From Crocodylus rhombifer (lineage: Eukaryota; Chordata; Crocodylia; Crocodylidae): a stretch of DNA of 64,000 nt. Positions within the stretch are counted from its first letter, which is position 1. Each line of letters begins with the position of its first letter. Where the stretch lies: assembly GCA_038503035.1 (NCBI GenBank), contig JAVSML010001016.1, positions 1-64,000 of the forward strand. The letters are read 5' to 3'. The translations under genes were made by a program, and so were the position numbers. The notes beneath the pieces are model-generated. The model made no database searches. It was not told the DNA's origin and saw only the letters and a program-made list of their open reading frames with translations. Positions 43,489 through 54,639 of this stretch are shown here, piece by piece.

Positions 43489-44111
43489 GCATAGATATAG
43501 ATATATAGAAATAGCTCTATGCTTGCTTTTCCATTTCCTTTTCTTAACTGAAAGGATATATAATAACAAATATTTCATTGTTTGATCAATATGAAGCAGG
43601 TTTATAGAAATGATTCTCATTATAAAGCTAGAATAATTCTTTGAATATAAGAAGATTATTTTAATCTTAACATTTACACTGAAATAGCCAATAAGAATCT
43701 GGCTCAGAAAGTTTGTTTCCACTTTCTGATACATAGAGCAAGAACATTCACTAGAAAAATCAAACTTATGGGGTTTGACTGATTCTTCAGTACTTTTCAC
43801 TGAGTAACCACTTAAAATCTGTGCAAATAAGGGAAATAATGTTGTCAGGTCAGAATATGATCATGACCCATACAAGATTTGAGGCAGTGGAGAATTTGGC
43901 TCATGGATTTTAGGTCTGTCAAAATGTGAAATGTAATTCCTACTTTATTCAGAACTATATGTAGAGCTAAAACTAATTTTACAGTATGTTAGTTTATCAG
44001 AGTTGCTAGCCTGTGATAAAATAAATTAATGCATCAAATTGAAAATCTCCCCTTAAACAGAGGAGAAAACTTCTTAGTTTTTTCCATCACTCTCATATTC
44101 ATAGTGTCCAA

Positions 44112-44190
44112 CTCCTTATAACCTCTAATGTATTTATCTTCATAATACTTTGAGATAAGGAAGTCGTATTATCCCCAGATAAACACAACT
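44112..44190 (-). mobile_element. MIR-like fragment, minus strand
   Basis: CTTCATAATACTTTGAGATAAGG followed by GTATTATCCCCAGAT has the antisense MIR 3'-core order. Short and diverged. Confidence 0.4.
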
Positions 44191-44341
44191 TATCTAAAAG
44201 AAAAGGGTGTTCACATGAACAGACTATCACAAGGGAAACAAGGGAAGGGATTTGCAAATTCCACATGCATTTTCTTATGCTTATTTTCTTATTGCCTGTA
44301 TCTATATATTAATTGCAGCACCTTAGTCTGTGACATTAGAG

Positions 44342-44850
44342 CAATAATTCTCAAACAGGGTACACTGACATCCTTTCAAAGTTGTCTCAAGGTGCCACAC
44401 AATGTTAGCCTTGTTAGGTGTGCAAATATGATTTGCAAGATAAACCCAGAGATTTCAAAAAGTAATACACAGTGTCAAAGCATTCTGACTCATTGGGTGT
44501 GTCTACATGAGATGCTTAATGCACAGTAGCCTAATAACACTGTGCAGTAGCGTGCTGAGCAAAAACTATGCTAATACGCTACTGTGCAGTAGTATTAGGC
44601 TGCTGTGCAGTAAGCATCACTAAAATAACGTGTGCCAGCACAACTATTGTTACTGCACATTTAGTTAATACTGCATTAATGAACATGTAGAGGTGCCCAT
44701 TGTGATCTTTTTGAGTTCTTTGCAACAGAAAAACTGCTACATCATTTTCCATGGTCAAAAAATGAGTGAAAAATGGGTGAAAACCAATAGCTGACATTTT
44801 CCAAGGCTTGCCTTGAGCCTAAAAAAGTGTACCTTGAGAACCCAATTTCA
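44342..44850. mobile_element. probable hAT-type element split by a foldback MITE
   Basis: CAATAATTCTCAAACAGGGT at the left and AGTGTACCTTGAGAACCCAA at the right are imperfect inverse ends (shared TTCTCAA and GGTACACT). Together they account for about 300 bp once the 44495-44698 insert is removed. No 8-bp duplication could be confirmed. Confidence 0.35.
44495..44698. mobile_element. foldback MITE, Chompy-like
   Basis: Terminal repeats GGGTGTGTCTACATG (44495-44509) and CATGTAGAGGTGCCC (44684-44698) are flanked by ATT on both sides. Inside, two 42-bp arms (44512-44553 and 44576-44617) are strong reverse complements rich in GCACAGTAGC/GCTACTGTGC. They are separated by a 22-bp loop. No coding capacity. 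I recall similar MITEs called Chompy in crocodilians; the name needs checking. Confidence 0.8.
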
Positions 44851-46784
44851 GATTGATTTACTGTTTTTTGGACTCATGGAGCTCAAACATGCTGCAAAAG
44901 TAGTTCTTGTGTACCCTTGACAGGATGGGGGAAGTAACCATCATTCACTCCATAAATACATCCAGACCCTGTAGCCAGTTCTCCGATGCATTCTTCTCTT
45001 CCTATTTTTCCACTGTCTTATGTGGAGAACAGCTCCTGTCATTGCTGTTAGAGAAGAGAAGATCTTAAAGGCTGAGTCTGAGAGAGGCATCAAAAGAAGT
45101 GTGGGGGACATGCCATTCCTTTTTGCATGAGGCTATTTCTTTTTTCTGTGAAATAGTAAAATAATTCTTATACCCTGATTGCTTCCTGTTTAAACGGAAA
45201 CATATTAGAGTCTCTGCAAGTGCCACGCAGATGTATCTTTTCGTTTCCTCCCTTTACAGCTGCTGCTGTTTATGACTCACTGTTAGTAATTTTAATTACA
45301 AAAGCCACCAGTTACCATTTTTTTCAGTCTACAATTATTATTACTTATTACTAAGTACCCAACTCTAATGATAAGAAAGTAATTACTGTTGTTGAATGGT
45401 TAGACTACTCCGCCTTTAGTTTAAAATACTAGAATCAATGGTTATACCTCTAAAGAAATTCACCAGCGTAAAATATTGATCAAATGATATTATTAAAACA
45501 CCATAGCTGGAAGAAAGGAAGCATAACACACATATTTAATCCTTGCAATTAGCAGGAGATTTTTGTTAACATAATGGTATGTAAATCAGCACAGGAATGT
45601 ATGAATGGAAGGAGATATACAGTTGCCTGCAGCATCAAAAGATAAGTGCTAAAAGTCCTATTGAGAAATAAATCCTTTACATGATGAAGATAGAGTAATA
45701 TAGAATTAACTTATACAGAAAACTATTGCTATTCAAGAAGTAACACAACAATCTCACTTAAAACCGATTAGAGCTTTCAGCTACCACTCAACTATTGAGC
45801 CCATGTACAGCGATCTTTTTTCCCTGCATTCTCCGACGTGAACTTGATATTCCCTCACTTCCTATGGGTGACCACAATCTTGCTTTCCTGCCAGTTGAAG
45901 CTCACTCTAAAATCTTGTAATAATGACCAGTTGCAATCGTCTACCCTAGTCTCTTCCACAGATTGACCCAAGCCATTGTTTTTCAGGAAGCCAGATCTGA
46001 CCAAGCAATTTTGTAAAAACAAACCTGGCAACTTCTACTCAAGAGGATGGAGCAAAACTGAATTCAGAAGATTTGTCTATCTTGCCTCTGTAGTGCACTT
46101 GAAAACACTGCCCTGAAGCACATTCCTATTCTGGGTGGGTAAAATCACAGATCTGAAATAATGCAACCAGTTTAGTGCAGCCCTGAATGCTTCTCAGTCA
46201 GTACATTCAAGACAAAAAACCTGAGCTCCATGCAGGGAATGTTGCTCTTGGGAAGTTACAAGGTGTTGTGCATGGAGTGGGGGTGAGTGGCAGGGTACCA
46301 CAAGAGGGGCAGCATAGACATACCCCAAAATTTCAGTTCTTAGTGCACTGCTGGGTGCCACACAAAACAATCTCTAGAAGGGGCATGAAGTCTCTGTAAA
46401 TAGACATGAGATAGAGCGACCATCATCTATCATATAATGTTCTGACATGGTCAGGGAGAAGCCCCCTAACATGGCGTAAGTGAGGAAGTCAAAGTCTCCG
46501 GATAGACAGCTTTGCTCTGTGTTTTTGACAGTCTGTCATATTTAGTACCCAAAGCATTCACTATAGTAGTAGGATGCTTTGGGAAGCTTCTTTTACAGAC
46601 AATGTTAAAAGGATGGTTCTGGGAGAGGTGTGGAAAGATGTCTTATCTTAGACTTGTGGCTGAACTTGCTGATCTGGGAAATTTTTCCGGTGAGTTGATG
46701 AGGTACCTCTCTTTAACCTCCACACATTATCTATCTGTCATCAAGCACCCCAAAACTCACTCAGCTAAGAAAAACCTGGACTAG
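44851..46784. other. no recognisable gene
   Basis: Short open frames only (up to 90 codons at 46512-46784). The last few hundred bases might belong to the gypsy-type element that becomes recognisable at 46785, but I could not identify its reverse transcriptase. Confidence 0.45.
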
Positions 46785-47085
46785 GAATGTCACAATGCCT
46801 TTCTAAAGCTAAAGCAGTGGTTGATGTCATCCCCCATCTTAGCATATTTGGAACCTAAGTTACCCTTCTTGTTGGCCATTGATACAAGTGATGTTGGCAT
46901 CAGATCTGTTTTGTTGCAAGTTGAAGGAGGCCAGGAGAAGGTATCTAGCATATGTGACTCAAACCCTAAACAAAGCTGAGTGCCAATATTCAACTACAAG
47001 AAAGGAATTCCTCACTGTGGTGATAATTTCCTCCTAGGGTCATGTTAAGAACAGACCATGGTTCTCTTGGTGGCTACTTCATCCT
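46785..47085 (+). pseudogene. Ty3/gypsy-type pol remnant: RNase H region
   Basis: This is a piece of LTR-retrotransposon polyprotein, from the end of reverse transcriptase into RNase H. The first frame (46785-46943) has FLKLKQWLMSSPILAYLEP, then PFLLAIDTSDVGI (family: DASxxGIG) and GGQEKV. A frame shift near 46944-46947 is followed by AYVTQTLNKAECQYSTTRKE in the second frame (46948-47034). A stop and another shift lead to RTDHGSL (47048-47068). The RNase H aspartate in DTSD, the E of the KAE block and the TDH motif are all where the family has them. No LTRs were found, so the element is fragmentary and inactive. No cellular gene is implied. Confidence 0.8.
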
Positions 47086-47394
47086 AAGTCAGATTCAGTT
47101 TTCCCTGTAGACATTGAGAATAAATAAATGTGCTCCTCTGAACTGTGTACACACCCACCTCATTCGTATCTTCAGAAGAAAGGATGCTAAAATGAGTATT
47201 CCTAAATATTTCTGATAGCAATAGTCTTTTTTCTCTCTGTAGTGAGTAAACTTCCTAAGAAACCTTAAGTCAGAATATCAGGTTTGCCTGAACTCCTTGG
47301 GGCATATCTGATGAAAGGAGCATTTAGACTACCTTCTGCCACTCCTTGGTTCTCTAAATCCAGGGAGCTGCTGGGAGACTTTCACTCCCTGCAT

Positions 47395-47660
47395 ATTACA
47401 GTAGCTCTGATTTAGGATACATTTGCATGAGAAGAACCTGCATTTGACTGATGATCTTTTTTTCATCAAAACTGATTTTCAACAGAAAATTGGATTTTTG
47501 ACTAAGCAGATGTTTTGGGGGTTTTGTTGTTTTTTTAAAAAATCTGTCTTCCATAGATTTTTTCCCTTAAAGAAAGAATGCCAGTATTCCAAATTCTGAT
47601 TCTGAAATAGTGTCAGAGGGCTTCAGGGAACTTTATTCTGGATGCCTCAATGTCCCTTTC
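47395..47660 (+). repeat. unnamed dispersed repeat, forward copy
   Basis: It shares the exact 20-mer ATTTGCATGAGAAGAACCTG (47421-47440) with the inverse of 49161-49180. Good matches continue through AACAGAAAATTGG (47481-47493), TTTTTGACTAAGCAG and GATTCTGAAATAGTG (about 47599-47613) in collinear order. No coding capacity seen. Confidence 0.65.
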
Positions 47661-48059
47661 TCCTCTCCGGGCCTGGATTTCTCACTAGGCTAGATTTTTT
47701 TTTATTCATTGCAGCCATATAACTATCATGTTATCTTGTCTCTTTTCATCAAGAGGGAAAACTGGCAGAGACATAACCCATTAACGGAGCTCCCCGAGAG
47801 TTCAACTCCATGAGAACTGCAGAACTCATTTATTTCAGTTATTGTTAGTTTTTTTTCCACCAACCCCCCAAAAGATTCTTCAGGAGAAAAAAAAATCATT
47901 TTCTGACTAGCTGTCTAAGCACATTTCAAATACTTCACTTTTTTTGAAAATTGGAGATAGGTCTGAACTAAACTATTCTTTTTACTTGGCTATGCATATA
48001 GACACTTTGGCTATAATGTTGGAATGCCTTCTGGACTTTAACAGTATGCACAAGCATAA

Positions 48060-48540
48060 CATTTAGATTGACCCAACAAAGGTTAGGACTTAAATCACCC
48101 TGAAAATGGTGTACCCAATCTAAAGTTAGTTCACCTCCAGAGGTGAGTTAACTTTAGACTGACCTGGGTTAACCCAGTCGAGTGAATGCCTGTAGGCATT
48201 CACAGCACAGCCCTGGGGCTGAAAAAGCCTAGCTACTTGCCCCAGCCCTGGAAGCATGCTGTTCCTACCCTCCCAACCCTGACTAGGCTGTTTTAGCCCT
48301 CCAATTAGCCAACTGTGCAATTTTGCCCTCCCCCTTCACAGACCCACCATCCCACCCTGGACTAAAAAGCCCCTTTGATACGACCAAACCCACCCACTAG
48401 CCCAAGTTAGGTAACTTGGGCTGCCTGCACCACTTCCAGCAATGGTGAAGGCCTGCACATGCTGCTCCCAGTTGGTTTAGGCATATTAAAGCAAGCCACC
48501 TAAACCTAAACCATGTCCTGTGAATGCTTGTTTACATGCT
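48060..48540. repeat. palindrome-rich segment, possible foldback element
   Basis: Three inverted repeats lie in 80 bases: 48120-48157 (CTAAAGTTAGTTCACCTCCA and its near-complement), 48163-48176 (CTGGGTTAACCCAG, perfect), and 48183-48200 (GAATGCCTGTAGGCATTC, perfect around GT). GGCATTCAC (48193-48201) is mirrored by GTGAATGC at about 48531. The middle is C-rich (CCCTCCC words). The MITE class is unresolved. Confidence 0.5.
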
Positions 48541-48899
48541 AAGAAGTTTAAATTTGGATCTCAGTTTTGTTTATGATTTTCAGTTGATATCTTTAAACCA
48601 CCTATATGGTATACGGAACTGATGACTCACCTCACCCAATTCAAAATACTCTTACTGCTTATAGACAAGATCCTCAGTCCCATATCATTTGTTTTGTACC
48701 ACTCCCACATTGCAAAAGGGGCATGCAGCTGATGTGACTTAATCATAGAAAGTATAGATGGCATGAAGCTGGCATAACTGGTTGTGAGCTACCTGCCCTA
48801 GGCCCACTGGCATAGCAAATATTCTGAGGCAAGACTATGATGAATGGTGGTACAAACAGAAGTAGGGAGGAGCAGTGATTTGGTAATCCTGAGAAAGAA

Positions 48900-49200
48900 G
48901 GAAGTTGATGCATCAAACCTGAAGTCTCCTGAAACCCTGTAGCACTATTTCAGAATCAAAATTTGGAGCACTGGTTAGAAATACTTCAGATTTGGTACTT
49001 TCCATCTTTATAGAGAAAACTTCCATGAAAGGCAGATATTTTTTGCAAAGAAGAAAAAAAAACCCCAACCCCCCCAAACAAACAAACCTGCTCAGTCAAA
49101 AACCCAATTTTCTGTTAAAAAACAGTTCTGATGGAGAAAAGAATTCCAGTCAGGCTTACACAGGTTCTTCTCATGCAAATACATGTCATTATATTACCCT
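48900..49200 (-). repeat. unnamed dispersed repeat, inverted copy
   Basis: This is the inverse of 47395-47660. Shared blocks include CAGGTTCTTCTCATGCAAAT (49161-49180), CAGTCAAAAACCCAATTTTC (49093-49112) and CACTATTTCAGAATCAAAAT (48943-48962). A C- and A-rich low-complexity run (about 49055-49087) lies within it. Confidence 0.65.
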
Positions 49201-50463
49201 ACAGAAAGCATAGTGCTGTGCCAGGTTTGAAAAGCTACACATTTAAAATAAAAACTAATCTCTGTATTTTAAATAGGCCTTGCTGTGAATAGCAAGAGTC
49301 CGAGCTGTAGGTTGTTATCCCTTAACATTTTATGTCACTACTGAAGATTACTGAAGGATGAACACACAGCAGTTTTACATGTGACCAAGCACTCAGAGAA
49401 CTTCATTATTTAAATGTGCATCACATTTTTTAAGCTAGCAACCTGAATGCAAATTGTCAGCTTCTACTGACTTTGACAGATTCTTCTCCCTTTGCAGTCA
49501 TGGAAACCTACATTAAATTAAGGGCAATGAAAAAGTGCAACCTAATTAACGTGCCATGCATCTTCCATAAGGCAGACATATTGAACAGTTATCATTTATA
49601 CTGAGGTAGCATGCACAGTATGCTTTTCAAACATAGCTGGATGCACTCCCTGCTTCAAAGAGCTTGTGCTCTAAGAAAAAACAACAAACTAGAAGCAAGG
49701 AGAGAGAAACAGATTAAACACTGAATCATTTTTTTTAAAGCAACTACCTGTCACTTTCAATGGCCCCTCCTCCTACAATTTTATCACTGTCAATAACTTC
49801 TATCCATTTTGGTACAAGCCAATCTGGAGTAGAAGCAATTCCCTCACTGATTAGTTCCACATATGAGTGGGGATTCATATGGAGAATGTGTGAAAAAAAG
49901 ATTGTAGAAGAAACAGATATATGTAGGTGGACGATGTTGAGGTTAGCATAGATAATGGAGGACAGCTAGTGGACAGGAAGCAAGGGTGGAGGCAATATTT
50001 TTTTAAAATTGTCTTTTGATACCTATAATTACAGAAGCAAGGGCAATCCCTTGTAAACTCACAGTTAGCCCTCCAACACTGTCAGACATTTGAAGTCCTT
50101 CTATTTCCTCAAGGTCAGCAGCTTATGCCAACTTGAAGGACACTTCTGCAGCAAATTTGCCTTCTTTTTTTCCTGTCTGACACACACCACAAGAAGCAGG
50201 AGTTCCTGTTTTGTAAAGGATAATTCCATGTTCCTGGGCAAGGCCCATTTGCTTGTGCTTCTCTCCAGTTTTCTGTAGCCAGGCTGCCCATTTCCAACTT
50301 TGTTTCACTGTGCACAAGAAATCCTTGGTCTCTCTCTTTTTCTAGGGAGACCTGGGAAAGGTCCAGCAAGCCACCACTTTTCTGACACTGACTCCCATAG
50401 TTTCATGAACTCTTTACTCCATTTTTACTTCCTTGGGTGGATGTAAGGAGACTAGACGTAGCC
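49201..50463. other. no recognisable gene or repeat
   Basis: AT-rich unique sequence; short frames only. The 84- and 64-codon minus frames around 50115-50369 overlap each other and show no motif. Confidence 0.5.
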
Positions 50464-51025
50464 CAGAGGTTCCCAAACACCAGGCTGCAGCCTCGTTCCA
50501 GGCCACAAAGGGTTGGCTGCCAGGTCATGGCATGGGATTAAAGCTGGGTGGTGGGACAGCCCCAGAAGGCAGCAGGCTCTATGCACCCCCCATCCCACTC
50601 CCGCTGCCAGGGCTGCACCCGGAAAGCCACGGGTCATGTAACAAGTACCAGGGCCCACACCAGGACAGGCAGGACCCCAACCCCACCTGTGACAGGGACT
50701 AGGTGGAAGCAGGTGGGGAAATGCCTGGGGTGGAGGGTGAGGAGGCAGCTCTGCTGCTTGCTCCTAGGAAAGGAAGTGGAGACCCTATTCCCCTGGCAGC
50801 CCCAGCTGGGTGTCCCCAGGCCACTGCCTGCAGGGTCCCCTGGTGCCCATGGCTGCGCTGCTGCAACCTGATATGACCCTTGCACCCTTCCCAATGTAAA
50901 ATTTTAATTTAAATATGTAAATCAAAGTTAAATATTTAAATTAGGTTGTTTCTATACCCAGTCCACTAAAATTCTTTGAGTGAGTTTATCAGTCTTCAGT
51001 ATAAAAAAAAGGTTGGGAACCACTG
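50464..51025. mobile_element. non-autonomous hAT element with 8-bp target duplication
   Basis: The ends are CAGAGGTTCCCAAAC (50464-50478) and GGTTGGGAACCACTG (51011-51025). They are flanked by ACGTAGCC (50456-50463) and ATGTAGCC (51026-51033), 7 of 8 identical with the mismatch at a CpG. The interior is GC-rich to about 50890, then AT-rich. The 107- and 89-codon frames inside reflect base composition. There is no transposase. Confidence 0.85.
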
Positions 51026-51033
51026 ATGTAGCC

Positions 51034-52125
51034 AATGATTCATAGAATCATAGAAACTTAGTGTTGGAAGGGACCTCAGGAGGTCATGTAGTGCAATCCA
51101 CCGCTCAAAGCAGGACCATCCTCAACTAGGTCATTTCAGCCAAGGCTTTGTCTACCTGAGTCTTAAAAACCTCCAAAAATGAAGATACCACAACCTTTCT
51201 GGGTAGCCTGTTCCAGTACTTTACTACCCTCCTTGTGAGAAAATTCTTCCTAATATCTAACCTAAACATCCTTTGCTGCAACTAGAGGCCATTGTTCCTG
51301 GTTCTGGCATCTGCAGCCACTGAGAACAGTCCAGATCCATCCTCTTTGGAACTCCCCTTCAGGTAGTTAAAGGCTTCTATTTAATCCCCTCCCAGTCTTC
51401 TCTTCTCCAGACAAAATAAGCCCAGTTCCCTCAGCCTCTTTTCAGAAGTCATGTACCCCAGCCCCCAAACCATTTTCGTTGCCCTCCACTGGACTCTCTC
51501 CAATTTTTCTACATTCTTTCTATAGTGGGAGGCCCAGAACTAGACACAGTACTCCAGATGTGGCTTCATCAGTGCCAACTAGAGGGGAATAATCACTTCC
51601 CTCAATTTGCTGGCAGTACTCCTACTAAAGGAGCCCAGTATGCTTTTAGCTTTCTTAGCAACAAGGGCACGCTGTTGGCTCATATTCAACTGATTTACCA
51701 ATGTAATCCTCAGGCCCTCTTCTGCAGAGTTGCTGCTTAAGTGTAGCCAGTACCAGTGAATAGAATTGTTCCATCCTAAGTGCAGGACTTTGCATTTCTC
51801 CTTATTAAGCCTCATGAGATTTCTTTTGGTCTAATTTTCTGATTTGTCTAGCTCTTGCTGAATCTTCACTCTGCTCTCCAGCATATCAACCACTCCCCTG
51901 CAGCGTAGTATCATCAGCAAACTTGCTAAGGGTGCACACTATCTCATCTTCCAGGTCACCGAACATACTGAACAAGAACAGCCCCAGGACTGACCCCTGG
52001 GACACTCCACTTCATACTGGCTTCCAACTAGACATCAAGCCATTGATTACTACCCTTGGATTACTAGCCTGATGATCCAGCCGGTTCCAGCCAGGTTTCT
52101 ATCCATTAGCTATCCTTTTACAGGC
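51034..52125 (-). mobile_element. 5'-truncated CR1 LINE, minus strand, diverged
   Basis: It starts almost directly after the hAT target duplication with TTCATAGAATCATAGAAACT (51039-51058) and GGAAGGGACCTCAGGAGGTC. The ORF2 antisense runs right through the C-terminus. MRLNKEKCKVLHLGWNNS and LNMSQQRALVAKKAKSILGS are readable at 51579-51815. The active-site block is at about 51902-51935, where FADD is preserved, and the VPQG region is near 51985. Homology fades near 52125. Frames are broken throughout. Confidence 0.88.
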
Positions 52126-52469
52126 TCCAGCTCCAGACTAATCATGCAGAAAAGAAAGGGGTTGGTTGGTTACAGGTCCTCCAGCTCCCACCATACTTGT
52201 AGCCTTATCCTTGTAATGTTCTTGGGTGAAAGGGGAACCGTGATAGGGTTGAAAGACTTCAGACAGCATTGGCAGGTTAATCATTTCTTCCTGTTGAGAC
52301 CAAGGACCCAGTTCGAAACCGTAGCTATAAACATATAGAGCTGGCCAGAATGAATCTGGGTAGTATTTGCATTCAAGAGGCTTCTGAACTATAAGCTAAT
52401 TTGTGGAAGAATCCACATAGGGACAAAGTTTGAGAAGCTAGGAAATGGCCAAGGGAAGCAGTAAGCCAC

Positions 52470-52960
52470 ATACCTTAATCATCCTTAATCAATGAGCTCC
52501 AGTACGCTGGTGATACTGGTGTGTGTGGTAACTCAGAAGCAGACCTTCAAGCAATTGTCAACATCTTTACTGAGGCATGCAAGAAAATGAGATGGATGCT
52601 TAACATTCAGAAAACTAAAGTTCTCCAACATCAAGCTCTGAATGAGCAGACCCTGGCTCTGATCATTCAGATTCAGAGTGAGACTGGAGAATGTTAAGTA
52701 TTTCTTGTACTTCAGAAGCCATTTCTCACAGAAGGCTCACATCAACAAAGAAATCCAACACTGCCTCAAATGTGCAAGTGCAGCCTTTGGATGCCTGAGG
52801 AAGCAGATGTTTGAAAATGGCGACATCAAATCCAAAACCAAACTCATAATTTATCAAGCAGACATAATCACCATCTTATGGAGCTGAGATATGCACAATG
52901 TACAGGAGACACTTCAAGTCACTGGAGAAGAACCATCAACACTACCTTGTCATGACAGTG
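52470..52960 (+). mobile_element. LINE RT fragment of a non-CR1 family
   Basis: A plus-strand frame from 52491 reads NELQYAGDTGVC (where such families have YADD), then EADLQAIVNIFTEACKKM and LNIQKTKVL. After a frame shift, 52678-52887 reads VKYFLYFRSHFSQKAHINKE, then CASAAFGCLRKQMFENGDIK and TKLIIYQADII. This YLGS/AFGRLRKR/TKxxxY pattern is that of an RTE-like LINE family and not CR1. The clade is uncertain. One active-site aspartate is replaced (AGD), so it is inactive. Confidence 0.6.
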
Positions 52961-54639
52961 AAATGCCCTGCTTCACCCAGAACTGTTCTGGGTCAGCCTG
53001 GAACAGTATGAGGTAAGGCAGGCTATTGTGATCCTGCAGCAAAGCTCCAGAACTGAGCCTTCTAGGAACTTACATGCAGTTTGCTGCTGTCCCACCTCCA
53101 TTCCATATATTAGGTAGGAGGTACATTTCCATATGCACCAGACCACTCTAGTCTGAACAGACAGGTGCCTAGGAATTTTTGAAGTCCAAAATGTAGCTGC
53201 TGAATTTATGGGCCTAAGACCTTTTGTGGCCACTGAAGCAAGAATAGTCCAGATCACTTTTTGCAACCTAGGCATCCAAATGCCTCCTGAATCCTTTTTG
53301 CGCAACTGATTTCCCAATCTTGGTTTGGTCCCTAGACTATCTTGCCTCTTTGTCTATTTAGATACAGTGATGGAATTAGTTATGTTCTTTGTACAGCACT
53401 ACCAACATACTTAGCCTTTGATAGGCAGATAAAAAGATAGAGTCTTTTCCCCAGAGAATATATATATAATCCAAGGAAGAAAGGCGATGTAAGAGAGCAA
53501 GAACTGGGTATTATGTCTCTTGACAGCTCCATTAGTTTTAAATGTAATACTAATGTTTCTGTATTAGCATCATAATTTGAGTGTGTTCTCATTGATCCTT
53601 TTATGGGCAAATGTGATTTCACTTATGCCTTTTAGTTGTAGTTTGAACAAGATTCACAATTGTCAAGGTCCTCTCTATTCCTAACTAAGCTACTCTGAAT
53701 TATTTACACGATATAAAATGTCAACAAAAGCTCCCAATAACAGTTTTAATGTGAGACAATTCTAAGGTTGTGTATATTTTTTTGAGGAATAATACATTTA
53801 CAGAAAACCACAAAGTCAAAGTGTTATAAAAGCATTAAGCACTTACTCTGGTTACTAAACAGCACAACATGACTTTGGCACATATTTTGCATATGTGAGT
53901 TGATCGACTAACCAACTCTAACCTTTCCATAATACTGAAACCTCTACAAGAGTTTAGTATAAAGTAGTAGTTTTGAGAGTGAAATGTTTCCCCCAGGGCT
54001 AGCACCACCAAACCTACATAGAAAACAAGACCATATGTACAACATATGGAAACCTTTTCTGTACCATATATAGAAAAGAGATCCCTGCATTGCATCCCAG
54101 CCAGCACATCCTCTGTGAAGCCCTTATGCAGGATTGAAGTCATTCCAAGATCTTTATGACAGACCTGAACAGGGACAGATTAAGACACAGGCACTATAGA
54201 TAAGCTTATGTCTAATTTATCAACTCATATGGAGACAAAATAGCTATCAGCTTTCATTGAATAACAGACACCAACTGTTACATTTATGACTAAAACCGTC
54301 AGAACATGAAATGAGTTCAACCAATGCAGCCATGTCTGCCTGAAATTATAGCTGAGACCTGGTCTCTGCTCCTTCTTGGACTGCCAAAACTGAAACCCCA
54401 TGCTCAGGGAGTTGCTGCCAATGGTCTCCTAGCAGGATTTCTTGGGAGCACAGCACAATCACCCCATTATAGTCCTGCTGCAGTAGCCTCGGAAGGGAAC
54501 CCTCACAGTGAAGAGTGATGGAAGCCTGCCTTCTTCCTTTGGGATGGGCTCAGCTACTGAAACACAGGAAAAGGTGATCTGAGAAGGCTAAAGTGGAAAG
54601 ATGGGCAGGCAAGTACACCAACCTGCTTTTTCTTTATTT
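52961..54639. other. no recognisable gene
   Basis: The 114-codon minus frame at 52973-53317 and the 102-codon minus frame at 53835-54143 show no known motif. The first overlaps the likely 3' region of the LINE fragment. Confidence 0.45.

Noticed and set aside
46187..46784. Reverse transcriptase part of the gypsy-type element
   Set aside because: I could not find the expected polymerase motifs in any frame here, so the pol remnant is annotated only from 46785.
49055..49087. Purine/C-rich run as a functional motif
   Set aside because: Low-complexity A and C runs inside a dispersed repeat copy; no sign of function.
52973..53317. 114-codon minus-strand open frame
   Set aside because: No motif found; sits beside or within the 3' part of a LINE fragment.
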